Shown: positions 1 through 8,833, counted from the first letter of the stretch. The stretch: DNA of 64,000 bases from Humibacter ginsenosidimutans (GCF_007859675.1 NZ_CP042305.1:1240001-1304000); one strand, 5' to 3'. A program made the numbers and translations. The notes: generated by a model from the letters alone, not told the origin.

Positions 1-2
1 AC

Positions 3-542
3 AGCCTGTTCACTGCGGACATCACGCGCACGTTGCCGGTGAGCGGCCGGTTCACGCCGACACAGCGGCTGGTGTACGAGGCGGTGCGCGAGGCGGCGGA
101 TGCCGCGTTCGCCGTCGTGCGCCCCGGCATCCGTTTCCGCGAGGTGCACGCCACCGCCATGGAGGTGATCGCCCGTCGCGTCGCCGAGTGGGGGATGCTT
201 CCCGTCACGGCCGAGGAGGCTCTGCAGGCCGACCAGGGACAGCACCGCCGCTATATGGTGCACGGCACGAGCCACCACCTCGGACTCGACGTGCACGATT
301 GCGCGCAGGCCCGCCGCGACTTCTACATGGACGGCATCGTCGAGCCGGGCATGACGTTCACGATCGAGCCGGGACTCTACTTCCAGCCCGACGACCTGAC
401 CGTGCCCGAGGAGTTCCGCGGCATCGGCGTGCGCATCGAAGACGACATCCTCGTCACCGAGACCGGCGCCGAGAACCTGTCGGTCGGCATCCCGCGCACG
501 GCCGACGACGTCGAGGCCTGGATCGCCCGCCTGCAGGCCTGA
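3..542 (+). CDS. pepP: Xaa-Pro aminopeptidase, C-terminal part (cut by window edge)
   Basis: This is the 3' part of an M24-family aminopeptidase P, which removes an N-terminal residue preceding proline using two metal ions. Reading frame 3 is open from the left edge, so the start lies outside the window. About 180 residues are visible and hold most of the metal site: an Asp in TADITRT, His residues in MVHGTSHHLGLDVHD, Glu in TIEPGLYF and a final Glu in GVRIEDDILV. The C-terminus looks complete for the family. The next gene is convergent, 38 bases away. Family assignment is secure; whether it is the main PepP or a paralogue cannot be told from this fragment. Confidence 0.88.
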   Translation, partial: SLFTADITRTLPVSGRFTPTQRLVYEAVREAADAAFAVVRPGIRFREVHATAMEVIARRVAEWGMLPVTAEEALQADQGQHRRYMVHGTSHHLGLDVHDCAQARRDFYMDGIVEPGMTFTIEPGLYFQPDDLTVPEEFRGIGVRIEDDILVTETGAENLSVGIPRTADDVEAWIARLQA

Positions 543-580
543 CCGCCCGCCCGCCGAGGCGGAGATCCGGAAGGGTCCGA

Positions 581-1315
581 CTACCGAGAGGACTCGTCGT
601 CGGCCGGCGGATCGTCGACACGCTCCCCGTAACGCGGCGGCTCAGACGGCCCACCGGCACGGGACGGACGATCGTCACCCGACCCGTTGTCGTCGCCGGG
701 ATGCGTGGGGTTCTCGGAGCCCTGCCCCTGACGAGGCGGCTCCCACGCTCGTGGTGGGTCGGAGGGATGCTCGGGCGGTACGTATCGCCCGTCGCCGCGT
801 CCAGGTGCACCGGTGGCGAACGATGCCGCACCGGCGTTGTCCAGCAGATTGCGCGCGCGGTTCGCGAGGTCGGGATCCACGATGATCGAGTAGCTCGTCG
901 CGAGCACCTGGGTGAGCGACGTGTAGTCGCGGCGGCGACGGGTGATGGCGTACGAGACGACGCCGAACAGCATCCCGAACCCGGCACCCAGCAACAGCGC
1001 GGCCAGCACGATGCCGAGGCTCGCGGCCGGGCTGAAGATCATGAGCAGCAGGCCGAAGAAGATTCCGAGCCAGACACCGGATGCCGCGCCCGCCGCCGCA
1101 GCGCGCCCCCAGGTGAGTTTGCCCGTCACCCGTTCGACGGTCTTGAGGTCGCTGCCGATGATGGACACCTGCGCGAGCGGGAAGTCGGCGCGCACGAGCA
1201 CGTCGACCGCGGCCTGCGCCTCCGGATACGTCTCGAAGGTCGCGACGGTCTCTCCCTTGGGCACAGTCGGCAGTGCCTGCCGCGCTCGACCGCCCAGCGG
1301 TCCCTGGCTGCTCAT
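581..1315 (-). CDS. General-stress-17M-like (YflT-type) membrane protein
   Basis: A 244-residue protein. Residues about 22-65 (ATFETYPEAQAAVDVLVRAD, then SIIGSDLKTVERVTG) match the general stress protein 17M / YflT-type domain seen in many actinobacterial membrane proteins. Two hydrophobic segments follow at about 75-94 and 100-124, then an Arg cluster and a long Pro/Gly/Asp-rich tail that is probably disordered. I chose the ATG giving MSSQGPLGG because the frame upstream reads through the divergent MgtE_N gene and is only a shadow. It is divergent from the MgtE_N/CBS gene with 57 bases between starts. Biochemical function is unknown; a cell-envelope stress role is only inference. Confidence 0.72.
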   Translation of the reverse strand: MSSQGPLGGRARQALPTVPKGETVATFETYPEAQAAVDVLVRADFPLAQVSIIGSDLKTVERVTGKLTWGRAAAAGAASGVWLGIFFGLLLMIFSPAASLGIVLAALLLGAGFGMLFGVVSYAITRRRRDYTSLTQVLATSYSIIVDPDLANRARNLLDNAGAASFATGAPGRGDGRYVPPEHPSDPPRAWEPPRQGQGSENPTHPGDDNGSGDDRPSRAGGPSEPPRYGERVDDPPADDESSR

Positions 1316-1372
1316 GCCGCCATTGTCCCATGCACCCCGCCGGCACACCCTTAGGCACATTAAGGTTGAGGT

Positions 1373-2689
1373 GTGAGTGCAGCACGGGTCTTCGTCGCGC
1401 GGCTGGCCGGATGCACGGTCTTCGATCCCGCGGGCGACCGCGTCGGCAAAGCACGCGACGTGCTCGTCGTCTACCGCCGCAACGACCCGCCGCGGGTCGT
1501 CGGCCTCGTCGTGGAGATTCCCGGCAAACGCCGGGTGTTCGTCTCCATCGGGCGCGTCACGAGCATCGGCGCCGGCCAGATCCTCACCACCGGTCTCATC
1601 AACGTGCGCCGCTTCGAACAGCGCGGCGGCGAGGTGCGGGTCATCGCCGAGATCCTCGGCCGCACCGTCGACTTCCGCGACGGGTCGGGTCCGGCCACCA
1701 TCGAGGATGTCGCGATCGAGCAGTCCGGCGCCGGCGAGTGGTCGGTCTCCCAGCTCTTCGTGCGCCGGCCGAAGACGAGTGCCTCGCCGTTCGCCAAGGG
1801 CGCCACGGCGTTCGCCGCGTGGAACCAGGTGCAGGAGCGGGTCACGAAGGGCCAGGCACAGTCGGCCGAACAGCTCATCGCCGCCTATTCGGAGCTGAAG
1901 CCCGCCGACCTCGCCAACACGCTGCTCGACCTGCCGGAGCAGCGCAGGCTCGAGGTCGCCGGCGAGCTGCCAGACGACCGGCTCGCCGACGTGCTCGAGG
2001 AGATGCCGGAGAGCGACCAGGTCGACATCCTCGCGGTGCTCGACGACGATCGCGCCGCCGACGTGCTCGATCAGATGGAGCCCGACGACGCCGCCGATCT
2101 CATCGCCCAGCTGCCGGGTGACCGCGGCGAGCACCTGCTCGAGCTCATGGAGCCCGACGAGGCCGACGACGTGCGCCTGCTGCTCAGCTACGCACCCGAC
2201 ACGGCGGGCGGTCTCATGACCACCGAGCCGGTCATCCTCTCCGCGGATGCCACGGTGGCGGAGGGCCTGGCGCTCATCCGCAAGCAGGAGCTCGCACCCG
2301 CCCTCGGCGCCGCCGTGTGCATCACGCTGCCGCCGTACGAGCCGCCCACCGGCCGCTTTCTCGGCATGGTGCACTTTCAGCGCATGCTGCGCTACCCGCC
2401 GCACGAGCGGCTCGGCACGATCATCGACCAGACGCTCGAGCCCGTGACGGCGAACACGTCGGCCGCCGAGGTGTCGCGCATCCTGGCCAGCTACAACCTC
2501 GTCTCCGTGCCCGTGGTGGACGACGGCTACCGGCTCGTCGGGGTGGTGACCATTGACGACATCCTCGACTACCTGTTGCCCGACGACTGGCGAAGTCACG
2601 ACGAAGACGACGACCTGCACGACAAACAGGTCGCGACCGGCACGACAGCAGGCAACACGGTGAAGAGGGTGAGCAATGGCACGAGCTGA
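1373..2689 (+). CDS. PRC-barrel / MgtE N-terminal / CBS-domain protein
   Basis: A 438-residue soluble protein starting at GTG. Residues about 1-160 hold two PRC-barrel-like segments (VFDPAGDRVGKARDVLVVYR and a second copy near 90-160). Residues about 170-285 form an MgtE_N superhelical region rich in repeated acidic motifs such as LEEMPESDQVDILAVLDDDR. Residues about 290-420 form a CBS pair (MTTEPVILSADATVAEGL; LEPVTANTSAAEV). It lacks the membrane channel domain of true MgtE, so it is not itself a magnesium channel. It may sense Mg2+ or nucleotide and act on a partner. Its 3' end overlaps the DUF1003 gene by 14 bases, and the same trio with Mrp is common in actinobacteria. Confidence 0.85.
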   Translation: MSAARVFVARLAGCTVFDPAGDRVGKARDVLVVYRRNDPPRVVGLVVEIPGKRRVFVSIGRVTSIGAGQILTTGLINVRRFEQRGGEVRVIAEILGRTVDFRDGSGPATIEDVAIEQSGAGEWSVSQLFVRRPKTSASPFAKGATAFAAWNQVQERVTKGQAQSAEQLIAAYSELKPADLANTLLDLPEQRRLEVAGELPDDRLADVLEEMPESDQVDILAVLDDDRAADVLDQMEPDDAADLIAQLPGDRGEHLLELMEPDEADDVRLLLSYAPDTAGGLMTTEPVILSADATVAEGLALIRKQELAPALGAAVCITLPPYEPPTGRFLGMVHFQRMLRYPPHERLGTIIDQTLEPVTANTSAAEVSRILASYNLVSVPVVDDGYRLVGVVTIDDILDYLLPDDWRSHDEDDDLHDKQVATGTTAGNTVKRVSNGTS

Positions 2690-3221
2690 CAAGGCCGTCA
2701 CACGGCTGGATGCCCCGAAGGGCCTTCGAACGCCCGTGCTGCGGCTGGGCACGAGGAACGAGAGCGACACCTTCGGCCGATTCTCCGAAGCGTTCGCACG
2801 CGCGATGGGCACGTCCGGATTCCTGATCGGCATGACCGTCTTCGTGACGATCTGGCTGATCTGGAACATCGCCATGCCACGGGCGTGGCAATTCGATCCG
2901 GCCGCCACGAACTTCACGCTGCTCACGCTCATCCTGTCGCTGCAGGCCTCGTACGCGGCGCCCCTCATCCTGTTGGCGCAGAACCGGCAGGATGACCGCG
3001 ACCGGGTGCAGATCGAGCAGGACAGGCAGCGCGCAGAGCGCAACCTCGCCGACACGGAGTACCTGGCGCGCGAGGTCGTCGCGCTGCGGCTCGCGGTGAA
3101 GGACATGGCGTCGAAGGACTTCATCCGCGCCGAGCTGCGCTCGCTGCTCGAGGAGCTGGAGCGCGACCGCACGGCGGATGCGGCGACGTCGGAGGCGGCA
3201 GAGGGCACGGCACGTGGCTGA
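2676..3221 (+). CDS. DUF1003 family membrane protein
   Basis: A 181-residue DUF1003 protein. Two transmembrane helices are clear: about 44-66 (GTSGFLIGMTVFVTIWLIW) and about 78-100 (FTLLTLILSLQASYAAPLI). They are followed by the family's AQNRQDDRDR motif and an amphipathic, probably coiled-coil tail rich in Arg/Glu. The ATG lies inside the end of the MgtE_N/CBS gene, and the stop overlaps the mrp start by 8 bases, so the three genes are almost certainly one translationally coupled operon. Function is not established. The conserved pairing with an MgtE_N/CBS protein suggests an ion- or envelope-related complex, which is inference. Confidence 0.85.
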   Translation: MARADKAVTRLDAPKGLRTPVLRLGTRNESDTFGRFSEAFARAMGTSGFLIGMTVFVTIWLIWNIAMPRAWQFDPAATNFTLLTLILSLQASYAAPLILLAQNRQDDRDRVQIEQDRQRAERNLADTEYLAREVVALRLAVKDMASKDFIRAELRSLLEELERDRTADAATSEAAEGTARG

Positions 3222-4368
3222 GGCGAGCGTCGACGGCATCCTCTCCCGCCTGGCGCGCGTGCTCGACCCCGAGATCCGCAGGCCCATCACCGACCTCGGC
3301 ATGGTCGGCCCCGTGTCGGTGGATGCCGAAGGCCGCGCCGCCGTCTCCATCAAGCTCACGATCGTGGGATGCCCCGCCGCCGACACCATCGAACGCGACG
3401 TGCGCAAGGCGGTCGCCTCCGCTCCCGGCGTGACATCGCTCGATCTCGACGTGACGGTGATGACGCCGGACGAGCGCCGCGCGCTCACCGAGCGCCTGCG
3501 CGGTTCCCGCAGGCGCGGCAACCCGTTCACGGCCGACTCGCTGACCCGTGTGTACGCGGTCACGAGCGGCAAGGGCGGCGTCGGCAAGTCGACGCTCACG
3601 GCGAACCTCGCGGTCGCGCTCGCCCAGCGCGGCCTGCGCGTCGGGCTCGTGGACGCCGACGTGTACGGCTTCTCGATCCCTGGCATCCTCGGGCTCGTGC
3701 ACGACGGCGTCACCCAGCAGCCGACCCGCGTCGACGACATGATCCTGCCGCCGATCGCGCACGGCGTGAAGGTGATCTCGATCGGCATGTTCCTCGATCC
3801 GGCACGTGGCCAGGGCTCCTCGACGGCCGTCGCCTGGCGCGGGCCGATGCTGCACCGCACGATCGGCCAGTTCCTCACCGATGTCTACTTCGGCGACCTC
3901 GACGTGCTGCTGCTCGACCTGCCGCCCGGAACAGGCGACGTGGCCATCTCGGTCGGCCAGCTGTTGCCCGACGCCGATGTGCTCGTGGTCACGACCCCGC
4001 AGCCGGCGGCGGCCGACGTCGCCGTGCGCAGCGGCGTTGTCGCCAGGCAGACCGGGCAGCACGTCTTCGGCGTGATCGAGAACATGGCGGGCCTCCCCCA
4101 GCCCGACGGCAGCGTGCTCGAGCTCTTCGGATCCGGCGGCGGCGCTGAGGCGGCCGCGCGGCTGTCGGAGGTGACGGGCGAGGAGGTGGCGCTGCTGGCA
4201 TCCGTGCCGCTCAGCGTCGACCTGCGCGCCGGCGGTGACGTCGGCGAGCCCATCGTCGTGAGCGCGCCGGACGACCCTGCGGCCGCGGCCATCCGCGCCG
4301 TCGCCGACCGTCTCGCCACGCGCCCGCGCGGCCTCGCCGGCCGCTCGCTCAACCCGACGCTGAACTGA
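3214..4368 (+). CDS. mrp: Mrp/NBP35-type P-loop ATPase, iron-sulfur carrier
   Basis: A 384-residue member of the Mrp/ApbC family that binds and delivers Fe-S clusters. Residues about 5-85 are a MIP18/DUF59-like domain (VLDPEIRRPITDLGMV). The deviant Walker A TSGKGGVGKST lies at about 117-127, with the partner motif LLLDLPPGTGDVAIS further on. The GTG start at 3214 gives the correct family N-terminus MAEASVDGIL; the ORF also opens upstream, but that lies inside the DUF1003 gene. The C-terminal CxxC used for cluster bridging in many homologues is absent (IENMAGLPQPDGSVLELFGSGGG split by no Cys), as in other actinobacterial members I recall. Confidence 0.92.
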   Translation: MAEASVDGILSRLARVLDPEIRRPITDLGMVGPVSVDAEGRAAVSIKLTIVGCPAADTIERDVRKAVASAPGVTSLDLDVTVMTPDERRALTERLRGSRRRGNPFTADSLTRVYAVTSGKGGVGKSTLTANLAVALAQRGLRVGLVDADVYGFSIPGILGLVHDGVTQQPTRVDDMILPPIAHGVKVISIGMFLDPARGQGSSTAVAWRGPMLHRTIGQFLTDVYFGDLDVLLLDLPPGTGDVAISVGQLLPDADVLVVTTPQPAAADVAVRSGVVARQTGQHVFGVIENMAGLPQPDGSVLELFGSGGGAEAAARLSEVTGEEVALLASVPLSVDLRAGGDVGEPIVVSAPDDPAAAAIRAVADRLATRPRGLAGRSLNPTLN

Positions 4369-4383
4369 GCTCCCTGCGCTCGC

Positions 4384-5910
4384 TCAGGGAGCGGGACGCG
4401 GCTCGACGACGCGGGCGAGCAGCTCGGTCAACAGCCGCTCGCTGACCGGATGCGGCAGCGCCTCGATGAGCGCCAGGAACGGCGCCATCTGCTCGGGCAG
4501 CGCGCCGTTCGCTCCGCCCAGCAGGCCGAGGCCGCCGAGCAGCGCCGCGGCGGAGTCGGAATCGAGTGCCGCGGCATCCTGCGGCACCGCGGCTCCGCCG
4601 CCGGGCAGCGCGTTCAGCACATCGGCGGGCGAGACCGCGGGGATGCCACGCACCGCGTCGGCAGCGGCGGAGAGCACGGGAGACAGTTCGCCGAGCTTCG
4701 ACTCCGTCACCGGGGTGATCGTGAGGTGCGTCGTGTGCGGCAGCCGCACGCCGTCGCTCTGCACGAGCCCTGGCTGCTGCTGCAGAATCCAGCCGGATGC
4801 CCGCACCGCGTCGGCCCAGTGGTGCGGGTCCACCCGCCGCTCCGGCGGCACCGACTCGTCGACCGCCACCGCCAGCAGCGGCCCCACCGGCTCTCCCATC
4901 ACGCGGAGGCCTTCGATCCTTTCGATCACGTTGCGCAGCACCCACGTCGCATGCAGGCACTGCGCCGCCAGCTCGCCGAATCCCTCGGCGCCCAGCGCCT
5001 GGATGATCGCCCAGGCCGCGGCGAGCGCACCCGCCGACTTCGACCCGAGCAGCGTCGGGTTCACCACGGGATAACCGGGCCAGTCCGTCGTCGCGAAATA
5101 CTGCGCACGGTGCCGGTCGCGACCGCGATGCAGCAGCACGCTCACACCCTTCGGCGCGTAGCCGTACTTGTGCAGGTCGGCGGACAGACTCGTGACGCCG
5201 GGCACCGAGAGATTCCACGACGACAGCGGCGCGCCGTCGTCGTCCACCCAGAACGGCAGGATCCACCCGCCGATGCAGGCATCCACGTGACACGCGATGC
5301 CGGCGTCGCGGCACGCGGCGGCCACCTCGACCACCGGATCGAGCGCGGCGAACGGGTACGACGGCGCCGAGACGACGACGAGCGCGACGTCGTCTCCGAG
5401 CCGCTCGACGATCGCGGATGCCCCGACCGTTCCCGTCTCCGGCGATACCGGCACCCCGTCGAAGGCCGCTCCGAAGAGCTTCGCCGCCTTGCGGAACGCC
5501 GCGTGCACCGTCACGGGCGCCACCACGCGCGGGGTCCCCACACCACCCGCCGCGCGCCACAGATCGCGCGCGGTCTTCACCGCGAGGAGGCACGACTCCG
5601 TGCCGCCTGAGGTGACGGAACCAACAACCTCGTCGTCGCCGCCGAGCAGCTCCCGCGCGAAGCCGACGACCTCGCGCTCCAGCACAGCGACGGACGTGAA
5701 GGTGGTGGGATCGAGCCCGTTCACCGCCTGCATCTGCGCGGCGGCCGCCGCGGCCAGCTGATCGAGTTCCGCGCGCCCGGAGTCGTACACGTACGAGAGC
5801 ACGCGTCCGCCGTGCGTGGGAGCATCCGCCGCCCTCAGCGCGCGCAGCCGCTCCAGAATCTCCTCGCGTCTCGCGCCCTCCGGGGCCCGTGCCGTGCCGT
5901 CAGTCGGCAT
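4384..5910 (-). CDS. PLP-dependent group II decarboxylase / sphingosine-phosphate-lyase-like protein
   Basis: A 508-residue fold-type I PLP enzyme. Signatures are SGGTES at about 101-106 (phosphate cup), HVDACIGGW near 209 (Asp contacting the PLP ring) and SADLHKYGYAPKG with the Schiff-base lysine at about 248. The HKYGYAPKG form is typical of the sphingosine-1-phosphate lyase branch more than of glutamate decarboxylase. The natural substrate is unknown; an amino-acid or phosphoamine substrate is inference. I chose the ATG at 5910 because an AAGGAGG sits 6 bases before it; an ATG two codons upstream has no spacing. The gene overlaps the upstream transporter by 11 bases, so the two are co-expressed. 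Confidence 0.8.
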   Translation of the reverse strand: MPTDGTARAPEGARREEILERLRALRAADAPTHGGRVLSYVYDSGRAELDQLAAAAAAQMQAVNGLDPTTFTSVAVLEREVVGFARELLGGDDEVVGSVTSGGTESCLLAVKTARDLWRAAGGVGTPRVVAPVTVHAAFRKAAKLFGAAFDGVPVSPETGTVGASAIVERLGDDVALVVVSAPSYPFAALDPVVEVAAACRDAGIACHVDACIGGWILPFWVDDDGAPLSSWNLSVPGVTSLSADLHKYGYAPKGVSVLLHRGRDRHRAQYFATTDWPGYPVVNPTLLGSKSAGALAAAWAIIQALGAEGFGELAAQCLHATWVLRNVIERIEGLRVMGEPVGPLLAVAVDESVPPERRVDPHHWADAVRASGWILQQQPGLVQSDGVRLPHTTHLTITPVTESKLGELSPVLSAAADAVRGIPAVSPADVLNALPGGGAAVPQDAAALDSDSAAALLGGLGLLGGANGALPEQMAPFLALIEALPHPVSERLLTELLARVVEPRPAP

Positions 5911-7267
5911 CGACATCCTCCTTCCGCAGCCGGTACCGCAGGAGCGGCACCAGGCTGATCGCGATGAGCACGGCGGGCACCAGGCTGAAGCTCAACGCGA
6001 TGCCCGAGACCGCCAGCGGCGACTGCGTCACGTTCTGCGTCCCCGTGCTCGCCAGATAGCCGGTCGCGGCGAGCACGATCGAGAGCACCGTCGCGCCGAG
6101 CGCCATGCCCGTCGTCTCCCCCGCCGTCCACATGCCGCCGAAGATGCCCGCCCGTCCGGGTCCGTGGGTGCGGGCGTCGTGCGAGATCACGTCGGGCAGC
6201 ATCGCCATCGGCAGCGACTGCATGCCGGCATAGCCGACGCCGCACAACGCGACGGGCAGATAGACCCAGGGGCCGGGCATCCAGAGCAGCATCAGCATCG
6301 ACAACGCCGCGACGCCGAAGAGGATGCTCGCCGCCAAAAACCCGCGCTCCTTGCCGATGCGTCGCGCGAGCACGCCCCACAGCGGCGTCACCAGCAGGGC
6401 GGGCCCGATCAGCGCCACGAACAGGAACGTGACGGCGTCGTTCGAGTGCAGCACGTGCTTGGCCACGTAGTTCGCCGAGGCGAGCATCTCGCCGGTGGCG
6501 ATCGCCTGCAGCAGGAACGCGAGCAGCAGTGCGCGGAACGGCTGGCTGCCGCGCAACGCCCTGAAGCCCTGCGCGTAGTGGGCGGCGAGCGAGATGCGCG
6601 GAGGCTCCGGCATCCCCGTCACGCCCGTCGGTGCGACGAACGACGAGATCAGCATGCCGATGCCGATCACCACGCCGGCCGCCACCGCCATGAGCAGATA
6701 CCCGAGGTAGGGGTTCTGCGGAAAGGCGTCGCGCAGGGCAGGACCTCCGGCGCCGAACAGCAGGATCGCGAGCGTCAGCACCACGACGCGCCAGGTGAGC
6801 AGCCTGGTGCGCTGGTCGTAATCGGAGGCGAGTTCGGCGGGCAGCGCGATGTACGGCACCTGGAACAGGCTGAACGCGGTCGCCGTCAGCAGGAACGCCA
6901 CGAACACCCACATGCCGGCGGCCAGTGGCGAGGTGCCCGCCGGCACGGCGAACGTCAGGATGAAGAACAGCGGAAGCCCGATCGCACCCAGCACCATGAG
7001 CCGGCGGCGCGAGCCGTGCATCGCAAGCCCGCGGTCGCTGAAACCGCCGATCAGCGGATCGATGATCACGTCCCACACCTTGGCGGCCGTGACGAGGATG
7101 CCCGCGGCCAGCGCCGCGACCCCGAGCGTGTCTGTCAGATAGAAGACGAGCACCAGGCCGGGAAGGGTGGAGAACCCGCCCGTGCCGAGCGAGCCGATGG
7201 CATAGCGAACGACGGTGGGTCGGGAGAGCGCCGTCGGGATCGGCGCGGATCGCTGCGTTGCGGTCAC
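5900..7267 (-). CDS. MFS transporter, GPH-type (glycoside/pentoside/hexuronide) family
   Basis: A 455-residue polytopic protein with about 12 hydrophobic helices. The N-terminal half carries VWDVIIDPLIGGFSDR, the hallmark of the GPH cation-symporter (MelB-like) branch of the major facilitator superfamily. Likely role: proton- or sodium-coupled uptake of a sugar or related small solute across the inner membrane. It is the first gene of a two-gene unit with the downstream PLP decarboxylase-like enzyme, which it overlaps. That pairing suggests that the transported compound may be the enzyme's substrate or product, but the sequence does not identify it. Confidence 0.85.
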   Translation of the reverse strand: MTATQRSAPIPTALSRPTVVRYAIGSLGTGGFSTLPGLVLVFYLTDTLGVAALAAGILVTAAKVWDVIIDPLIGGFSDRGLAMHGSRRRLMVLGAIGLPLFFILTFAVPAGTSPLAAGMWVFVAFLLTATAFSLFQVPYIALPAELASDYDQRTRLLTWRVVVLTLAILLFGAGGPALRDAFPQNPYLGYLLMAVAAGVVIGIGMLISSFVAPTGVTGMPEPPRISLAAHYAQGFRALRGSQPFRALLLAFLLQAIATGEMLASANYVAKHVLHSNDAVTFLFVALIGPALLVTPLWGVLARRIGKERGFLAASILFGVAALSMLMLLWMPGPWVYLPVALCGVGYAGMQSLPMAMLPDVISHDARTHGPGRAGIFGGMWTAGETTGMALGATVLSIVLAATGYLASTGTQNVTQSPLAVSGIALSFSLVPAVLIAISLVPLLRYRLRKEDVDAD

Positions 7268-7379
7268 CCGAGAATCCTACGGTGTGCGCGACGGCCGACG
7301 GACACGCGCGGTGCGGCCGGGCATCCCGACCCGACAGCGTTCCGCTGAGGAGCGGAGGACGGGCTGAGGCCGAAGCGCC

Positions 7380-7718
7380 CTATGTCGCCTCGGAATCGAA
7401 CGGCGGCAGATCGCCTGAGTCGAGTCTGCCCGTCTTGGCGGGTCTGCTCAGCGTGGGCGCCGGCTCGTCGTCGAGCAGCGCGTCGCGGATGATGCGGCGC
7501 GGATCGTACTGCCGGGGATCGAGCTTGCGCCAGTCGACGTCGTCGAACTCGGGGCCGAGCTCCTCGCGCATCTTCTCGGTGGCGTTGGTGGCCATGTTGC
7601 GCAGATTGCGTGTCCACTGGGCCAACTGCGACGCGAATTTCGGCAACCGGTTGGGGCCGATGAGAAAGACGGCGATCACACCGATGATCACCAGCTTCTC
7701 CATGGTCAAACCGAACAC
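7380..7718 (-). CDS. tatB: Twin-arginine translocase subunit TatB
   Basis: A 112-residue TatB. One N-terminal membrane helix (LVIIGVIAVFLIGPNRLP) is followed by an amphipathic helix (KFASQLAQWTRNLRNMATN) and a charged C-terminal tail. I placed the start at the GTG encoding MFGLTMEKL because family members begin MFGLTxEKL; an ATG five codons later is the alternative. TatB with TatC forms the receptor for folded proteins bearing twin-arginine signals; the efeB product in this window is a likely client. It lies near mrp and an O-methyltransferase gene, as in other actinobacteria. Bases 7268-7379 between it and the transporter hold no gene. Confidence 0.93.
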   Translation of the reverse strand: MFGLTMEKLVIIGVIAVFLIGPNRLPKFASQLAQWTRNLRNMATNATEKMREELGPEFDDVDWRKLDPRQYDPRRIIRDALLDDEPAPTLSRPAKTGRLDSGDLPPFDSEAT

Positions 7719-7889
7719 CCGTACAGAGTAACCCGTGCAACCTGGCACAACGTGCGCCGTGAGTGTCTCGTTACCCGCCGTCTCGACGCCTCGGCCCGCT
7801 GCTCGGGTCTTCGTCGTCTGCCGTCGGGCGCGCGGCACGAAGGATGACGGCCCTCTGAGCCGTATTGTTGAGCGGAGGAAGGAACGTCA

Positions 7890-8522
7890 GTGTCTCATCA
7901 CGATCAGAGCTGGAAGTTCGCGTCCGACATCGTCTCGGAGCCCGAAGCCATCCAGGCGGCGCGGTCGCAGTCGCTCGAACTCGGCGTCGAGCCCGTCGCG
8001 CCCGCGATCGGCGCTCAGGCCGCCGTCATCACCGCGGCCTCCCGCGCCACGAGCATCCTCGAGGTCGGCACGGGTGTCGGGGTGTCAGGGCTCTGGCTGC
8101 TCCGCGGCGCTCCGCACGCCACGCTCACCTCCATCGACGTCGAGCCGGACCACCTGCACAGCGCACGGTCCAACTTCACCGAGGCGGGCGTGCTGCCCTC
8201 CCGTGTGAGACTCATCACCGGCCGCGCGCGCGACGTGCTGCCGCGCATGAACGAGAACGCTTACGACGTCGTCTTCGTCGACGCCGATCCGGCGGGCGTC
8301 ATCGAGTACGTCGAGCACGCGCTGCGCCTCGCTCGCCCCGGCGGCATCGTGCTCGTCGCTCACGCGCTCTGGAAGGGGCGCGTCGCCGACCCGACGCAGC
8401 GCGACGAGACGACCACCGGGTTCCGCACGCTGGTGACCGAGATCACGGCGTCCCCCGCCGTCGTCGGCGCGCTCAGCACCGTCGGCGACGGACTGCTGCA
8501 GATCGCGAAGCTCGGCGACTGA
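7890..8522 (+). CDS. O-methyltransferase, SAM-dependent (family 3 type)
   Basis: A 210-residue class I SAM-dependent methyltransferase of the CCoAOMT-like O-methyltransferase family. The SAM-binding motif is ILEVGTGVGVSGLWLLRG near 52-69, followed by TSIDVEPDH and the VFVDADPAG motif near 129 that provides a metal/substrate Asp. The start is GTG, preceded by a GGAGGAAGG-type ribosome site. It resembles the actinobacterial gene found close to tatB, sigE and DUF3117 loci. The substrate is unknown. Transcription likely ends at the perfect hairpin at 8603-8640. Confidence 0.88.
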   Translation: MSHHDQSWKFASDIVSEPEAIQAARSQSLELGVEPVAPAIGAQAAVITAASRATSILEVGTGVGVSGLWLLRGAPHATLTSIDVEPDHLHSARSNFTEAGVLPSRVRLITGRARDVLPRMNENAYDVVFVDADPAGVIEYVEHALRLARPGGIVLVAHALWKGRVADPTQRDETTTGFRTLVTEITASPAVVGALSTVGDGLLQIAKLGD

Positions 8523-8533
8523 TCCGAGTTCCG

Positions 8534-8585
8534 TGGGTTGAGGAGCCGCGTAGCGGCGTCGATGTGCCGCGCGCTCGTCAACCCA
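8534..8585. repeat. Interspersed stem-loop repeat, family A, copy 1
   Basis: The arms TGGGTTGAGGAGC (8534-8546) and GCTCGTCAACCCA (8573-8585) are inverted repeats with one mismatch. The interior contains CGCGTAGCG-like self-complementary sequence. The GGGTTGAGGAGC end is shared with the copies at 12359-12456 and 15150-15192. It lies just after the O-methyltransferase stop and before a terminator. Confidence 0.75.
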
Positions 8586-8602
8586 TGAACGGGAGCGGAA
8601 AT

Positions 8603-8640
8603 CGAACGAGAGCGGATGCCGTGGCATCCGCTCTCGTTCG
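8603..8640. terminator. Bidirectional rho-independent-like terminator
   Basis: A perfect 18-bp inverted repeat, CGAACGAGAGCGGATGCC and its complement, separated by only GT. It sits between the convergent O-methyltransferase and DUF3117 genes and could stop transcription from both sides. There is no strong T-tract, which is usual in high-GC actinobacteria. Confidence 0.8.
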
Positions 8641-8659
8641 TGTTGCGTTCTGAAGGTCG

Positions 8660-8833
8660 TCAGCTGCCCGAGATGACCTCTCCGAGCACATCGTGCAGCT
8701 CCTGAGCCTCGGCGTCATTGACCGAGACGACGAGCCGGCCTCCACCTTCGAGAGGTACGCGCACGATGATGAGGCGTCCCTCCTTCACAGCCTCCATGGG
8801 TCCGTCTCCGGTTCTCGGCTTCATGGCCGCCAT
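8660..8833 (-). CDS. DUF3117 small protein
   Basis: A 57-residue protein beginning MAAMKPRTGDGPMEAVKEG and containing RVPLEGGGRLVVSVNDAEA, which closely matches the short, highly conserved actinobacterial DUF3117 family. The start is the first ATG, with GGGGGAGC about 5 bases upstream. A -10-like GATAAT on the minus strand (8863-8868) lies about 30 bases upstream. Function is unknown. In other actinobacteria the gene sits near glycogen/tatB/O-methyltransferase loci, consistent with this context. It ends into the shared hairpin at 8603-8640. Confidence 0.9.
   Translation of the reverse strand: MAAMKPRTGDGPMEAVKEGRLIIVRVPLEGGGRLVVSVNDAEAQELHDVLGEVISGS

Noticed and set aside
581..3208. An 875-residue minus-strand open frame
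   Set aside because: Only its last 244 codons are a real gene; the rest is antisense to the MgtE_N/CBS and DUF1003 genes.
3214..4368. Loss of Fe-S function in Mrp because the CxxC motif is absent
   Set aside because: Actinobacterial Mrp proteins as I recall them commonly lack this motif, so it is a lineage feature and not damage.
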